Shown: positions 23,941-34,905, numbered from the stretch's first letter. The stretch: 64,000 nucleotides of DNA from Cynocephalus volans (GCF_027409185.1 NC_084462.1:182394071-182458070); one strand, 5' to 3'. The notes: generated by a model from the letters alone, not told the origin. A program made the numbers and translations.

Positions 23941-24640
23941 ATGAGAAGCCCAAAGGGTCTGTGCCCCAGCAACTCCTCTGTTAGAAGGAGAAAGCTGGGT
24001 ACATCCCCAAGTCACAGTTACCTTGTTTTTATTGTAAAGACAAGGAAGTTTCACAAGAAAAATTAGTTGATTCAATCATTTCAAAAGGACACAAAGACAT
24101 GGGCAATGTTACAAAAGTTATCTATGGCTAAGTATAGCTTAAACAGTGGAAACTAGTAACATCATTTAAATTAACAAGGTGACATTCCAAAGTACAACTT
24201 GTGAAAAGATAAATTGATGACTGTGATCATTATTTAACCCAAATATAACCCCTCCCCAAGTGATTAAAGCAAAAGTTACATTCTTCTGATAATTGTCTCT
24301 AAAGCTTCCACCAACAGCTTGTCCTTAACAAACATTTTTTCACATTTTTCCCTACAGCAATTCCTTCAACATATTTTAACAATGATCAGTATGTTGAGTA
24401 GTCAAAGTATCTAATCCCATCCCTAAACAGTGATTAGAATTGATTAGATGGGCTTTTGCCACACTATCTGTCGACTTTTGTCCCCTGGCTAGAGACCTTT
24501 GTCTCATGCATGCATTACCTAAAAACCCTATTCTAAAAATCAAATGAGAATCAAGATTTCTAACCCTCTACATGTAAGGATGTAATTTGCTAAGGATGTA
24601 ATTTCTGGGATACCAAAGACATGGACATTTTAAAATAAAA
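23941..24640 (-). mobile_element. Diverged ERV LTR, same family as 47205-47840 and 55498-56072
   Basis: Shared words in the same orientation: 'TATGGCTAAGTATAG', 'AACAAGGTGACATTCC', 'CCACCAACAGCTTGTCCTTA', 'CCCTACAGCAATT'. Ends cannot be set. Confidence 0.45.
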
Positions 24641-24889
24641 CTGTCACACCACTTCTAAATGTATCTAATTGACTCTCTAGGTACCATAGTGACTAAAATC
24701 TTCCAAATTGAGATGCAACTTGTTTTCAGTAGAGGGTACACATGTTGAGCATGCAGCATGATTAATTTTTATATCTGCATAACTCATAGCAGCAGATCGA
24801 GATGTGGGACATGTCCTTGACCCCACTACTCCTTTGTGTTCTCTTCCAGGAAATATGCCCCCCATGGGCATTTCTTCTTGTGATTCTAT

Positions 24890-25002
24890 CATAAATTAAT
24901 TTTGCTCATTTTTGCACTTCATATAAATACAATCATACATTGTGTTCTCTTTTACATCTGACTTCCTTCACCTGACACCGTGTCTGTGGGTCTGTCCACA
25001 TT
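24890..25002 (-). repeat. Old L1 3' region, left of the provirus
   Basis: The L1 3'UTR text on the - strand is cut at the provirus TSD and continues at 32447-32640 (CTATAAATAAAGCTGCTATA). This shows that the provirus landed in an L1. Confidence 0.6.
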
Positions 25003-25006
25003 GCTG
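25003..25006. repeat. Target-site duplication GCTG, left
   Basis: GCTG precedes the LTR terminus TGTAAG and is repeated at 32443-32446. A 4-bp TSD is usual for gammaretroviruses. Confidence 0.85.
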
Positions 25007-25501
25007 TGTAAGACTGGCCCGAAAGCGCGAATCTTACTTGTTGGGAAGGCTCATCTCGCAAAGACCAGGACACAGAGATTGCTGCAATCAAGCAAGAGGT
25101 TTTTTTAATTCCAGCATGCTGGGGTCGCTCCATCTTCAGGACAGAAGCGGCCCCGAGCTCTTAACACGAGCACTTTTTATACAGTTTGGTATGCAGACTT
25201 TGGCAACAGGATGAGTTGTATACAGCTTATTGGTCACCTGAGGTGACTTTTAAATTCATTGGTGGCTTTCAGTGGAGTGGTATACAGACGAGGAACTGGG
25301 GAATTGCCCAACAGCCCACCCCTTGTGTGGTTAGGCCCTTCCCAGAACTGGGTGAACTTTGGGAGGTTTGGGAAGTCCTTTATCTGCCCTTCCAGAAAGC
25401 CCCACCCACAGGGGCTTGTAAAACCTTGCACAAGCTAATTACAGAAGCAGAAAAGCTAGTCAGTTAATATTTAAGGGTGGGGGAAGGGGTTTAGGTCCAC
25501 A
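25007..25501 (-). repeat. 3' LTR of the provirus
   Basis: Bounded by TG...CA. TATA box TATAAAAAG at 25173-25181 on the - strand. A CCAAT box and a 15-bp palindrome GTCACCTGAGGTGAC at 25233-25247 lie upstream in U3. The poly(A) signal position reads AATTAAA (25104-25110), whereas the 5'LTR has AATAAA. Confidence 0.93.
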
Positions 25502-25516
25502 TTCTCCCTTTTTCTT
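25502..25516 (-). other. Polypurine tract
   Basis: The - strand reads AAGAAAAAGGGAGAA directly before the 3'LTR, where plus-strand DNA synthesis is primed. Confidence 0.85.
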
Positions 25517-25554
25517 GTGGGTATTTCAATCATGAAATACTGATTCCTGTTGGT

Positions 25555-27484
25555 TTAATTCATCATCATAATTTGAACAGTACTAACATGTTCTCCAACA
25601 AAAGCTAGCAAGCGATTTAAAATGCAGGGACCGAAGGTCAGAAGCAACACCAAAATGACTAGTGGTCCTAGTAGGGTAGACATGAGGGTCGTGAGCCATG
25701 GAGAGGAGTTGAACCATGACTCAAACCATCCCTGATTTTGTTCTCTCTCTCTTTTCCTTTTGGCTAGGCCTTCCCTAATTTTGGCCATGGAGTCTTTAAT
25801 TACCCCTGAGTGATCAATGTAAAAACAACATTCTTCTCTTAGTGCAACGCAGAGTCCCCCCTGCTGAAGGAACAAGAGGCCTAGTCCCCTTCTATTTTGT
25901 AGGACCACCTCAGTAAGAGAGGTGAGGGACTCTTGTAATTTAGTAGTTGAATTTTCTATTTCTTTAATATCAGCATCTATGGCTGCCTGTAAACTTTGGT
26001 AATTCTGATGTTGAATAGCCAGAGCTGAAGCTCCTGTAGCTGCCCCAGCTGCTCCCAATCCTAAGCCTAAGAGGACAGAGAGCGTGATACTTAGGGGCTC
26101 CCTTCTGGTTTGGTAGTTCCCGTTATTTTCATCCCAGTGTGATAATAGTTCTTCCTAGGGATGGGAAACAAGCCGAGGCAACAACCGAACCAAGACACAG
26201 AAATCCTGGGTCTCATCTAGGGCTTGTAAGTTAACACAGGGTGTGACCCCAGTAGTGCAGGCCCACCATCCTTCTGGAGGGGGCAACAGATATGTGTCAC
26301 CAGACCACTCGGTCAAGTTAAGAGTCTGGTTGCACAGCTGGCTGTGTGAGGAGGGGATCTTTCCCGCACATGTTCCTTGCCCCGCAACAGCTGACAGAGT
26401 GAGTTTGACCTGTCGTTGCTGCCAACGACAGTTGGAGACATCAGTTGTAGTATTAATTTCACTTCTGAAGGCTATTCCTTCATAATATGGGGGTGCAACA
26501 TTATAACAAAGCCAGCAGGAGCGGGTAGCATTGGGGTTGGTACTATTTAAGACCTTGAAAGCTTCAGAGACTAAGCGGACTAACCCAGCTTGTTTTTGAG
26601 GCCTAGGCTCAGGGGGCTGAGTTATTTTCTTTGGTGCTGCAGCCTCCGACCCAACAGTAGGGACTGAGGACTCTGGTCGGGCACCTGGGGGTGCTGGGGT
26701 AGTCTTTAGTTTGACCCTGGGAACTAGGTATTCATTTGGGCCTATGGCAGTATACTGGGTTTCTATTTTGAGCTTGATGGTGAACAACAGTCCATCATCA
26801 TACCTCTTTATAAAATCTTAACCCCCACATAAATCCTTTTTCCCACCCAGTGGCCTTTTTTCCTGCATCCGTGAAGGATACTCGGAGCGGGTGGCACCAT
26901 CCCGTGCAGGCAGGGTTATCTTTCCACTTAGAGTGGCTGCTTCCCAATCGGCCTGCCCACCCTGCAGCAGGGGGAGAGAGGTGGGTATAATTAGCAGTTA
27001 CCTTTATATAGTCCCAGGAGGAGGAGGGATTCCAATATGTGTCTCCCGTGGTCTCACAGCCCCAGCCTTTACAGAAATAATCTGCTTTGCCTCCACACTG
27101 ATAGTTTAGTGCTCTGTCACGGTGGAACCCAGGGCACACATAGAAGGTGAGGGCACTCAGCATACTTCTCCGATCTTTAGTAGAGCAGCCCCCCCACGGT
27201 TCGAGCCCAAAGTGCCCCGGTGGGGAGGGGGTAGAAGGGGGTTTGTGAGCATCAAAGTATCCTTCTAAATCCCAGTTGGCTGGGGCTCCCATGGCTAATT
27301 TGCACACATCGGGAAACAGGTCAGGCCACCATTTTCCCGTGGTGACCTTGGATAGGTTCCAGATTTCATCTCCTGCCCCATTTAGAACACACCAAGTTAA
27401 CTTTTGGGGGATATGTGGGCTGGAAGCTCTCAGGCTCCCGGGAAAGACTGTCAGGTACAGAAGGGGAAAAAATGAAATTTTCAT
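25555..27484 (-). pseudogene. env: env (SU and TM), broken
   Basis: The SU start is at 27484 with a signal peptide (ISFFPLLYLTVFPGSLRAS), 10 bases after the integrase frame ends. A frameshift near 26795-26805 splits SU. The second SU part holds a Pro-rich stretch and the CWLC motif. An in-frame TAG at 26155-26157 separates SU from TM. TM (25555 to about 26130) has a Gly/Ala-rich fusion peptide, the [16 protein letters not shown] segment with CX6CC (CVALREECC), a membrane anchor and a short tail ending IMMMN that lacks the usual tyrosine motif. The protein would have mediated receptor binding and membrane fusion. It cannot be made intact here. Confidence 0.9.
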
Positions 27485-27494
27485 CTTACAATAT

Positions 27495-28372
27495 TTAAGG
27501 TGTTTGAACCCCAGTCCGAACGATTTTGAGCTTCAAGGGGTGCTCCTTGGAACTTTGGGCTCTCCAGGCGGCGTCTTTTGATCCTTTGTCCTCTGGAGGT
27601 GCAGGCTTTACGTGCGAGGCGTGGATCCAGGTGGAGAACCCGTCTGCTTTTACGGCCGTTGGTGTTGTCAGGAGCACCAGGTAAGGTCCCTTCCAGCGGG
27701 GCTCCAGAGTCTGGGAGTGATGTCGTCTTACGTAGACTGTGTCCCCAACCTGGAACTGGTGAGAAACTTCGGGGGTCCCAGGCTCATAGGCGGCCGCCAG
27801 CTGCGTCCAGACTTCCTTCTGCTCCGCTTGCAGTCCTTTTAACCTGGCATATAAGTCACTGTTACTGTGGCAAGTGGGTTCAAAGGCGTCCCCGAGTAAA
27901 GTCAAGGGAGCAGGGGTACCATAGAGAATTTCAAAGAGGGTCAGGTTGAACTGGGAGGGGGTGTTCCTAGCTCTAAACAGGGCCAAGGGAAGGAGCACCA
28001 CCCAGTCCACGCCAGTCTCCATGGTTAAATTAGTCAGGGTCTCTTTTAGAGTCCTGTTCATCCTTTCTACCTGTCCTGAACTCTGGGGTCTGTAGATACA
28101 ATGTAATTTACAATTGACCCCTAGGTATCTGGCCACTCCCTGGCTTACCGTGGCAACGAAGGCGGGTCCATTGTCGGACCCGATTACCTTGGGTACCCCG
28201 AAGCATGGGAAGATTTCTTCCAGGATTTTCTTGACCACGACGGTGGCTGTTTCCTGCTTTGTTGGGAATGCTTCCACCCATCCAGAGAAGGTGTTTACAA
28301 AAACTAGGAGGTACTTGTAACCATATTTACCTGGCTTGATCTCTGTAAAGTCTACCTCCCAGATGAGTCCAT
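27495..28372 (-). pseudogene. pol: pol, integrase part, N-terminal deletion
   Basis: The core has catalytic Asp in VDFTE near 28345, Asp in GSDNGPAF and Glu in [13 protein letters not shown], followed by the C-terminal DNA-binding part with [18 protein letters not shown]. Upstream, the HHCC domain is cut: sequence jumps from HQWTHLGG to the VDFTE region at about 28355-28362, with loss of frame. The family enzyme joins viral DNA to host DNA. This copy lacks its zinc-binding domain. Confidence 0.88.
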
Positions 28373-29526
28373 TGGTGCATTTGTTTGATCATGGCGCGTG
28401 CCTGTTCTTGTGGCAAGATAGGCTTGCCTGACACTGCATGCCAGCGCCCTTTTTCCTGATCAAAGTGGTTATTAGAGTCCCTTGAGATCACTGCTACGTC
28501 CTCAGCAGAGTATTTAAACTTGGGCTTTTCTAGCTCAGGGACGTTAACTAACAGAATAGACGTGGACCCGTGGGCTGCCGCCCTTGCTTCAGAATCGGCC
28601 AAGTTGTTTCCCCTGGCTATGAGGGAATCCTCTTTCTGGTGGCCCGGGCAGTGTATATTACTCACTTTTAGTGGTCGGTGAAGGGCCTCCAACAGGGCTA
28701 CGATCTCTGCCTTGTTTTTGATTTCTTTTCCTCCAGAGGTTAGCAGACCCCGTTGCTGATAGATAGCACTGTGCACATGGGCAGTGGCAAAGGCATACCT
28801 GCTCTCTGTGTAGATATTGATTCTTTTGCCCTCTCCTAGTTCAAGGGCTTTCGTGAGGAAGATGAGTTCTGCCTTCTGGGCGGACGTTCCTGCAGGTAAG
28901 GTCTGTGCCCATATCAGGTTCTGGCCATCTACTATAGCGGATCCTGCCTTTCGTAACCCTTGAGGCAGGCGGGTCCATGTGAGTTGTCCTGCTAGGCCAG
29001 TCTCTGGATCTTTCCACTCGAAGGCAAAGTAATCTTGACTTTTTATAGCCAACAGTAAGCAGAAGAATGCATCTTTGAGGCCCAGTACTGAGTACCAGGT
29101 CCTGTCTGGAAGTAAGGAACTTAAAAGATTATAGGGATTAGGGACAGTGGCATGGAGGTTGGCCACACGTTTGTTTACCTCTTGGAGATCTTGGACCGGC
29201 CGGTAGTCGTTAGTCCCAGGTTTTCGGACGGGCAGCAAGGGCGTGTTCCAGGCTGATTGGCACTGCCGTACGATCCCCAGCTGGAGCAAATGGGCAATGT
29301 GGGGTCGGATGACTTCGTGTGCCTCTCGGGACATTGGGTATTGTCGGACAGCTATAGGACTGGCCCGAGCCTTCAGCTCTATGTGGACGGGGGGCCGGTT
29401 TTTAGCCTTCCCTATCCCTGCTGTTTCTGCCCACGCCTGGGGGTAGTTTTCTAACCACCAGTCCATCTGTCTGGTCTCCCGCCCTTGTTTCTCAAACAAT
29501 TGGTATTCATCTTCCAGCCTGAGTTA
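28327..29526 (-). pseudogene. pol: pol, reverse transcriptase/RNase H with internal in-frame deletion
   Basis: A frame of about 390 codons stays open from 29499. It has the RT fingers (NTPLLPVRKPGTNDYRPVQD), then VLGLKDAFF, where the motif A catalytic Asp is Gly. At residue 181 (about 28956) it jumps from LPQG to RKAG of RNase H, so the palm with the YVDD-type motif, the thumb and the connection are gone (roughly 1 kb by family length). The first RNase H Asp is also lost, and TDSRY has become TESRY. It then runs into the start of integrase. A frameshift near 29510-29520 separates it from protease. Confidence 0.9.
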
Positions 29527-29846
29527 GTACCTGGAGAGGCTTTCCTTGTCGATCTAACACCCGAGGTCCCTCGGGGTCAAAATGAATTTGAGCACCCATT
29601 TTGGTGAGGAGGTCTCTTCCCAGTAGTGGGTAGGGGCACTCAGGAATGACAATGAACGAGTGGGATACCCGGCCCACGCTTAGGTCCACCGTTCTTCGGG
29701 TAGTCCATGGGTACTGTCTGTTCCCTGTAGCCCCTTGTACCCACGACTTCTTTTTGAGAAGGGGGTCCATCTGCCTGTTGCAACACTGAATGTTCAGCTC
29801 CAGTATCTACCATGAACCGAGTAGGCTTCCCCTCCACTGTTAGAGT
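29507..29846 (-). pseudogene. pro: pro (aspartic protease), frameshifted
   Basis: The active-site triad and neighbours [12 protein letters not shown] are clear near 29790-29820. The frame is lost soon after and resumes in another frame with [19 protein letters not shown], the second half of the family fold. An extra TAG lies just upstream, at about 29858. The enzyme would process Gag-Pol. Confidence 0.85.
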
Positions 29847-29885
29847 TACCCTGGGCTAGGGGAGGGGTTCTGAACCCCGTCCCCT

Positions 29886-31375
29886 CTAATCACTGTCCTC
29901 CTGCAGGGACAAGACTTTGGGGGCCTGAGGCTTTTTCTTTTTCTTGGCGCATTCTTGAGCCCAGTGTCCTTTTTCCTTGCAGTACGCACACTGATCCTTT
30001 GCTAGGGGTCCCTTCCTGTTGCCCAGTACTGTCTTATTAGTTTCTCTGACTACAGTGGCCAGAATTTTATGAAAGTTTCTTTCTTGGCGCTTTTCCCTCT
30101 TTATTTCTTTAGCTTCCTGCTCTTTCTGCTTTCTCTCTTCCTTTTCTTCTTCTGACTCTATATTATGATAAACCTCTTCAGCCACCTGCACTAATTTCCT
30201 CAATGACTTATCTTGTAACCCTTCAAGCTTCTGCAGTTTCTTCCTGATGTCTCTACTAGACTGGTCAATAAAGCGACTGTCACTGGAGCCTTGTGCTCCT
30301 CACTACTAGGATCATACGGGGTAAACTGACGGAATGCCTCCATGAGTCTCTCCAAAAATGCTGATGGAGACTCATTGAGCCCCTGGATTACCTCTCTTAC
30401 CTTAGTCAAATTGGTGGGGCGTTTTGCTACCCCTCAGAGACCTGCCATTAGAGCCTGGCGATAGACCTTCAGGTGCTCCCTACCTTCTGCCGAGTTAAAA
30501 TCCCAGTTTGGTCTGGTCAATGGGAATCCTGCATCTATGACATCAGGGAGGAGGGTAGGTCGCCCATAGTCTCCTGGAACATTCTTTCGAGCCTCCAGGA
30601 GGATCCATTGTTTCTCCTCGGTGGTGAACAGGACCTGGAGGAGCTGCTGGCAGTCATCCCAGGTGGGCTGATGAGTAAAGAGAAGGGATTCTACAAGGTT
30701 AGTGAGACCCTGGGGGTTTTCAGAGAAAGGGGGATTCTGAGATTTCCAGTTGTAAAGATCAGAAGAGAAGAAAGGCCAGTACTGTAAGGGCTGGTTGCCC
30801 TCTTCATCAGGAGGGCCGTAAGCCCGCAGGGGGAAGATAGGAATTGCCTCTGAAGAGGCCACTCGTTTACTGTGTGTCCCTTGAGCAGGCCCTCTCTCGG
30901 GTCCTTGTGGGTCCTCTGGCAGAGCTGACGGGTGGACTGCCTGTGGTCGGAGAGAAAGGGGATAGGGAGGGGGAGGGTCTAGAAGAAGCAAGTCTGAATC
31001 AGTGGAGGGTAGGACTTCTGGCTTCTTTTCCATCCCTTGAAGAGCAAACACAGCCGATGGACCTGCAAGGGGAACAAATGGACGGACCCACGGAGGAGGG
31101 TCCATGACCAGATCTTCCCAGACAATGATATAAGGAACCTGGTCTGGGTGACTTTTAGAATTCAGACCAAAAATCTTTCTTTTTACTGCTGTGATCAGCA
31201 GCGGAGAGAAAGAGCCTTCAGCGGGCCACCTGAGTTGGAAAGTTGGCCACTCTGAAGAACAGAGTGTTACCCACTTATCCTTTTGAACCTGTACAGACAG
31301 ATTATGAGCCCTGGCCTTCACGTCAGTCCAGTATTTCAGAGTCAGATTTAAAGGGGTTGAAACAGTCTGCCCCAT
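29886..31375 (-). pseudogene. gag: gag (MA-p12-CA-NC), broken
   Basis: Starts with the myristoylation-type MGQTVS at 31375. MA is followed by a Pro-rich p12 with late-domain-like PPPYP, then CA. A TGA at 30434-30436 interrupts CA (a likely CGA change). A frameshift lies near 30270. NC has one CCHC box (CAYCKEKGHWAQEC) near 29970 and ends in a UAG followed by a purine-rich context, as expected for gammaretroviral read-through to pro. Upstream of MGQ, 30 codons stay open back to a stop and include a hydrophobic stretch. Confidence 0.9.
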
Positions 31376-31620
31376 GTCGCCCCAGGAAGTCATCAGTCCC
31401 AACACACACTCAACCAGACAAACAAAAGCCAAAACACTGACGTGCCCCTTCCACGGGCGCCACAACCTAATTATCAGAGAACTCGGGAGGGGTCTCCTTC
31501 TTAGAGATCGTGGAGCCGAACCTGTTCATCTCCAACAGAGGAATCTGGAGCGTCCTCCAAGATTCCTGTGGCCATGATGTGCCGGTACGTCTACCCGATG
31601 CTATGACCACTACAGACCGG

Positions 31621-31825
31621 TGACTCCGTCTTAGAGCCTCCGAAAAACTGAAACCAGACCAATGACTCCATCCCGGAACCACCGAAAAGCCGAAACCAGA
31701 TTGCGCCTCAACCTCCGAAAAACCGAAACCAGACTGATGACTCCGTCCAGAGCCACCGAAAAGCCGAAACGAGACCGATGACTCCGTTCCGGAGCCACCG
31801 AAAAGCCGGAACCAGATTGCAGCAG
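31621..31825 (-). repeat. Tandem repeats in the proviral leader
   Basis: Five copies of a unit of about 41-42 bp (one shortened) with consensus words TGACTCCGT and CCGAAAAGCCGAAACCAGA lie between the PBS and gag, where the packaging signal is expected. Confidence 0.85.
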
Positions 31826-31926
31826 ACAACAAAGACACAAAGACAGACACAGCAGACAGACAGACAACTGCGGTACCTGCTCGAGCGATCCTCCGTTCTC
31901 TAGTCTCTGGTCCCAGAGAGAGCCGC

Positions 31927-31944
31927 TTCCCAGCCAACGCACCA
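31927..31944 (-). other. Primer-binding site, tRNA-Gly type
   Basis: The - strand reads TGGTGCGTTGGCTGGGAA three bases after the 5'LTR. It fits the 3' end of tRNA-Gly(GCC) with about two mismatches. Confidence 0.8.
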
Positions 31945-31947
31945 AAA

Positions 31948-32442
31948 TGTAAGACTGGCCCAAAAGCATGAATCTTACTTGTTGGGAAGGCTCATCTCGC
32001 AAAGACCAGGAGACAGAGATCGCTGCAATCAAGCAAGAGGTTTTTTTATTCCAGCATGCTGGGGTCGCTCTGTCTTCAGGACAGAAGCGGCCCTGAGCTC
32101 TTAACACGAGCACTTTTTATACAGTTTGGTAGGTAGACTTTGGCAACAGGATGAGTTGTATACAGCTTATTGGTCACCTGAGGTGACTTTTAAATTCATT
32201 GGTAGCTTTCAGTGGGGTGGTATACAGACGAGGAACCGGGGAATTGCCCAACAGCCCACCCCTTGTGTGGTTAGGCCCTTCCCAGAACTGGGTGAACTTT
32301 GGGCAGTTTGAGACGTCCTTTATCTGCCCTTACCAGAAAGTCCCACTCACAGGGGCTTGTAAAACCTTGCACAAGCTAATTACAGAAGCAGAAAAGCTAG
32401 TCAGTTAATATTTAAGGGTGCGGGAAGGTGTTCCGGTCCACA
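31948..32442 (-). repeat. 5' LTR of the provirus
   Basis: TG...CA ends. TATAAAAAG at 32113-32121 and AATAAA at 32045-32050 (both - strand). It would have driven proviral transcription leftwards. Confidence 0.93.
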
Positions 32443-32446
32443 GCTG
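32443..32446. repeat. Target-site duplication GCTG, right
   Basis: Matches 25003-25006. Confidence 0.85.
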
Positions 32447-32640
32447 CAGGTGTGTGTAATTTGTTTTTCCTCGTAGTGTTCTACGTGACTGTACCACAGT
32501 TTATTTACTCGTTCGCATGTTGATGGGCATTTGCTTGTTTCCAGTTTGGGGCAACTATAAATAAAGCTGCTATAAGCATTCATTCATATAATTGTATATA
32601 TTTTCTATATATGTAATTCCCCCCTTGCCTATGAAGCTCT
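32447..32640 (-). repeat. Old L1 3' region, right of the provirus
   Basis: Continues the L1 text broken at 25002 (TTGATGGGCATTTGCTTGTT, AATAAAGCTGCTATAAGCAT). Confidence 0.65.
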
Positions 32641-33980
32641 AACATTTCAATAATTTCTCCTGGTCTTGTGAATTGGGCTTAGATAAAACAGGAGCTTCTG
32701 CCTCTGCCCTCAGCATTTCTGAAGACGGGTTTTGGCAGCATCAGAGTATGGAAGGTTCTGTGAGCTCTCCCTTATTCCCTCCTCCAGTATCATCAGAATT
32801 CAGTGTCTCGACATGGATCAAAAGTCCCGGCTCCTAACACTGATTTTGTCTTTAACAGGAATCTATGGAAGAACTCACCCAGGTGACTTCACAGGGCCCC
32901 GATCTGAGGGATCATCACATGGAAGCACCACCTGAAGCACATGGTGAATTGTCTCAAGTCCAAGACAAGGAGTCATGGTTAATGCGCTGGCCTCTGCCGG
33001 GGGAGCCTGGTCATTGGTTTCGCAGGGGGCTCTTTGACAAGCCTCTTGAGATGGACTGTAGAACTGTCTGTCTGGGACATGGAAGGCCCGGGGGGGGGGC
33101 AGTGGCCGACTCCCTGAGATGCCCTGGGGTTGGCTCCTCTTTTCCCCGTTCACCACCCTCCCCATACCTGCCCCCTGGAATCACATCCATAAAAACCCAC
33201 CTGCACACAAGCCTTCACCTCAAGCTCTGTTTCAGAGAATCGGCTATGACAGTTGGTTCTGGAACACCGACCCTCAGCACAGATTTTGGAGCTGGAACAC
33301 ACGCAGGTCAGGGGCAGCCAGGACCCCACAGCTGCCCCATGGCTGTCAGCACAGATATGAAGTGTCTCCCTGGTGGATTGGGATGCAGGATAAGTGGAAG
33401 GTGAAGCTTTGGGTGGGACACCACTGTGACACTGGGACAGTATGGGGAAAAGGGCAGTTATGGGAATTATGAGACTGGCTGTTTTTGTTAACTGCTTTGG
33501 AGGCTGGGAGGGAGGGAGAGAGAGAGGTTATCTGGACCTGCAGGGGCCGTGGCCATGCCTAGGATCATGTTGTACCTGGGGCAAAGTAGAGTTTGGTACG
33601 ATAAAATTTTTGAGAGCTGGCAAGCAGGAGGCTGATGTTAACTGACTGGTCCATGGAAAAATCACAGTCCCTCACACGTTTCAGATCGAAGCTGGCTCCC
33701 AGATCCCAAGGCTGGAGCCACTTGAGGGAGGGTGCAGCGCCATGACCAATGCACATGGTGAGCTGCCCCTCAAAGGGATCTGTGGCTAGTCACTGTGGCA
33801 ACTGAGCTCTGGGGAAGGGGACCATGGACTTTGAGGACTGGTGGATTCAGGGTTTGAGCTGACACTCACTTCAGAGTCCGAAATGCCACCACGGCTTCCC
33901 ATTCTAGTAGGACTCCGGAGTCCTGGTCTGAGCCCATCTTGCAGAGGTTTCATAAGCCATTTCCCTAGTTCCCAGATGTA
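32641..33980 (+). other. Intergenic, possible old LTR text, no gene
   Basis: 33180-33330 contains CATAAAAACCCACCTGCACA and text about 'TTGGTTCTGGAACACCGACC' that may be a diverged LTR. I cannot name it. No coding exon is supported. Confidence 0.35.
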
Positions 33981-34068
33981 CGAGGGTACTTCAAAAAGCT
34001 CACGGAAGGATTTGTGTTACCTTTTAATTCTATTTTTCCATGAACTTTTTGAAGCTTCTTTGTATGCT
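33981..34068. mobile_element. Palindromic mariner-like MITE, copy 1
   Basis: The inverted ends CTTCAAAAAGCTCACGGAA and TTCCATGAACTTTTTGAAG can fold into one hairpin. It is flanked by TA on the left. It looks like a Tc1/mariner-derived mini-element. A second copy is at 44473. Confidence 0.7.
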
Positions 34069-34084
34069 CATATAAGTGGGTGAT

Positions 34085-34905
34085 ACCTCAGGTAAGTAGA
34101 ATCACATGGTATCTGTCCTTCTGTGACTGGTTTAGTTCACTCAGTGTAATGTCCTTCAGGTTTGTTCATGTTGTAGAATATTTTCTACAACAGGATTTTC
34201 TTCTTTTTCTTAAAGCTGAACAATACTCCATTTTATGTATGTACCATATTTTTTGTCCCGTCTGTTTTTTGTCCCCATGTTTCTTTTTCTGTCTTGATTT
34301 TTTAAGTTAATTCAGTAATAGTATTATTCCATTTCATCAGTTTTGTTAGCTATTTAACTACAACAGTTTGTTTTGCTATTGCAGTTGTTGCCTTCCAGTG
34401 ATATTATACCACTTTACCTACTGTTAGGACCTTACACCAGCGTACTTTCATTTCTCCCCTCGCAGTAATTTTGCTACTACTGTCATATATTAACCTTACA
34501 TGGATTGTACATGGGTATAACAATCCATTGTTATTATTTTTGCTTTATTCCTTTGTGCAGGTCCAGGGTTCTTCCTGGTGTCATTTGCCTGCAGCCGATG
34601 GATTCCTTTCACACTTCCTGTAGTGTGGGTCTGCTGGTGCTGCACCCTTTCAACTTTTGTATATCTGAAAAAGTCTTTATGTTGCCTTTGTTTAGAAAGA
34701 TATTTTTGCTGAGTTCAAGGTTTGTAGTTTTTTTCTTTCAGTACTTTAAAATGTGGCTCCATGATCTCACTTGCATTATTTCCGACAAGAAGTCTTCTGT
34801 TATCCTGATCTTTATTCCCCTGTGTGTAATGTGTCTTTTTCTTCTGACTGCTTTAAGATTTTCTATTTATCACTAGTTTGGAGCAATTTGATTATGATGT
34901 GAAGC
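34085..34905 (-). repeat. Old L1 3' region
   Basis: Reverse L1 3'UTR and ORF2 end text, e.g. TTCACTCAGTGTAATGTCCT, GCTGAACAATACTCCATTTT, TTTTGCTGAGTTCAAGGTTT. Frames are broken. Confidence 0.65.

Larger units (their letters stand above)
25007..32442 (-). mobile_element. Gammaretrovirus-like endogenous provirus, defective
   Basis: Order on the - strand: 5'LTR (31948-32442), tRNA-Gly-type PBS, leader with tandem repeats, gag, pro, pol, env, PPT, 3'LTR (25007-25501). LTRs are 495 bp each and differ at about 23 positions plus 2 single-base gaps by eye, near 5%. At a typical mammalian neutral rate this suggests an age of the order of ten million years (inference). All genes are broken: stops in gag, after gag and in env; frameshifts in gag, pro and env; a deletion through RT and RNase H; and a deletion in the integrase zinc-binding region. 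The Gag start MGQTVS, the single CCHC box, DTG protease and CWLC / CX6CC Env motifs place it in the gammaretrovirus group. Confidence 0.95.

Noticed and set aside
25555-27484. Env kept as a syncytin-like host gene
   Set aside because: A frameshift in SU and a stop before TM rule out an intact Env. Only the TM part stays open, and nothing shows selection.
32865-33404. 179-codon open frame on +
   Set aside because: No recognised domain, and it runs through text that looks like an old LTR. No splice or Kozak support.
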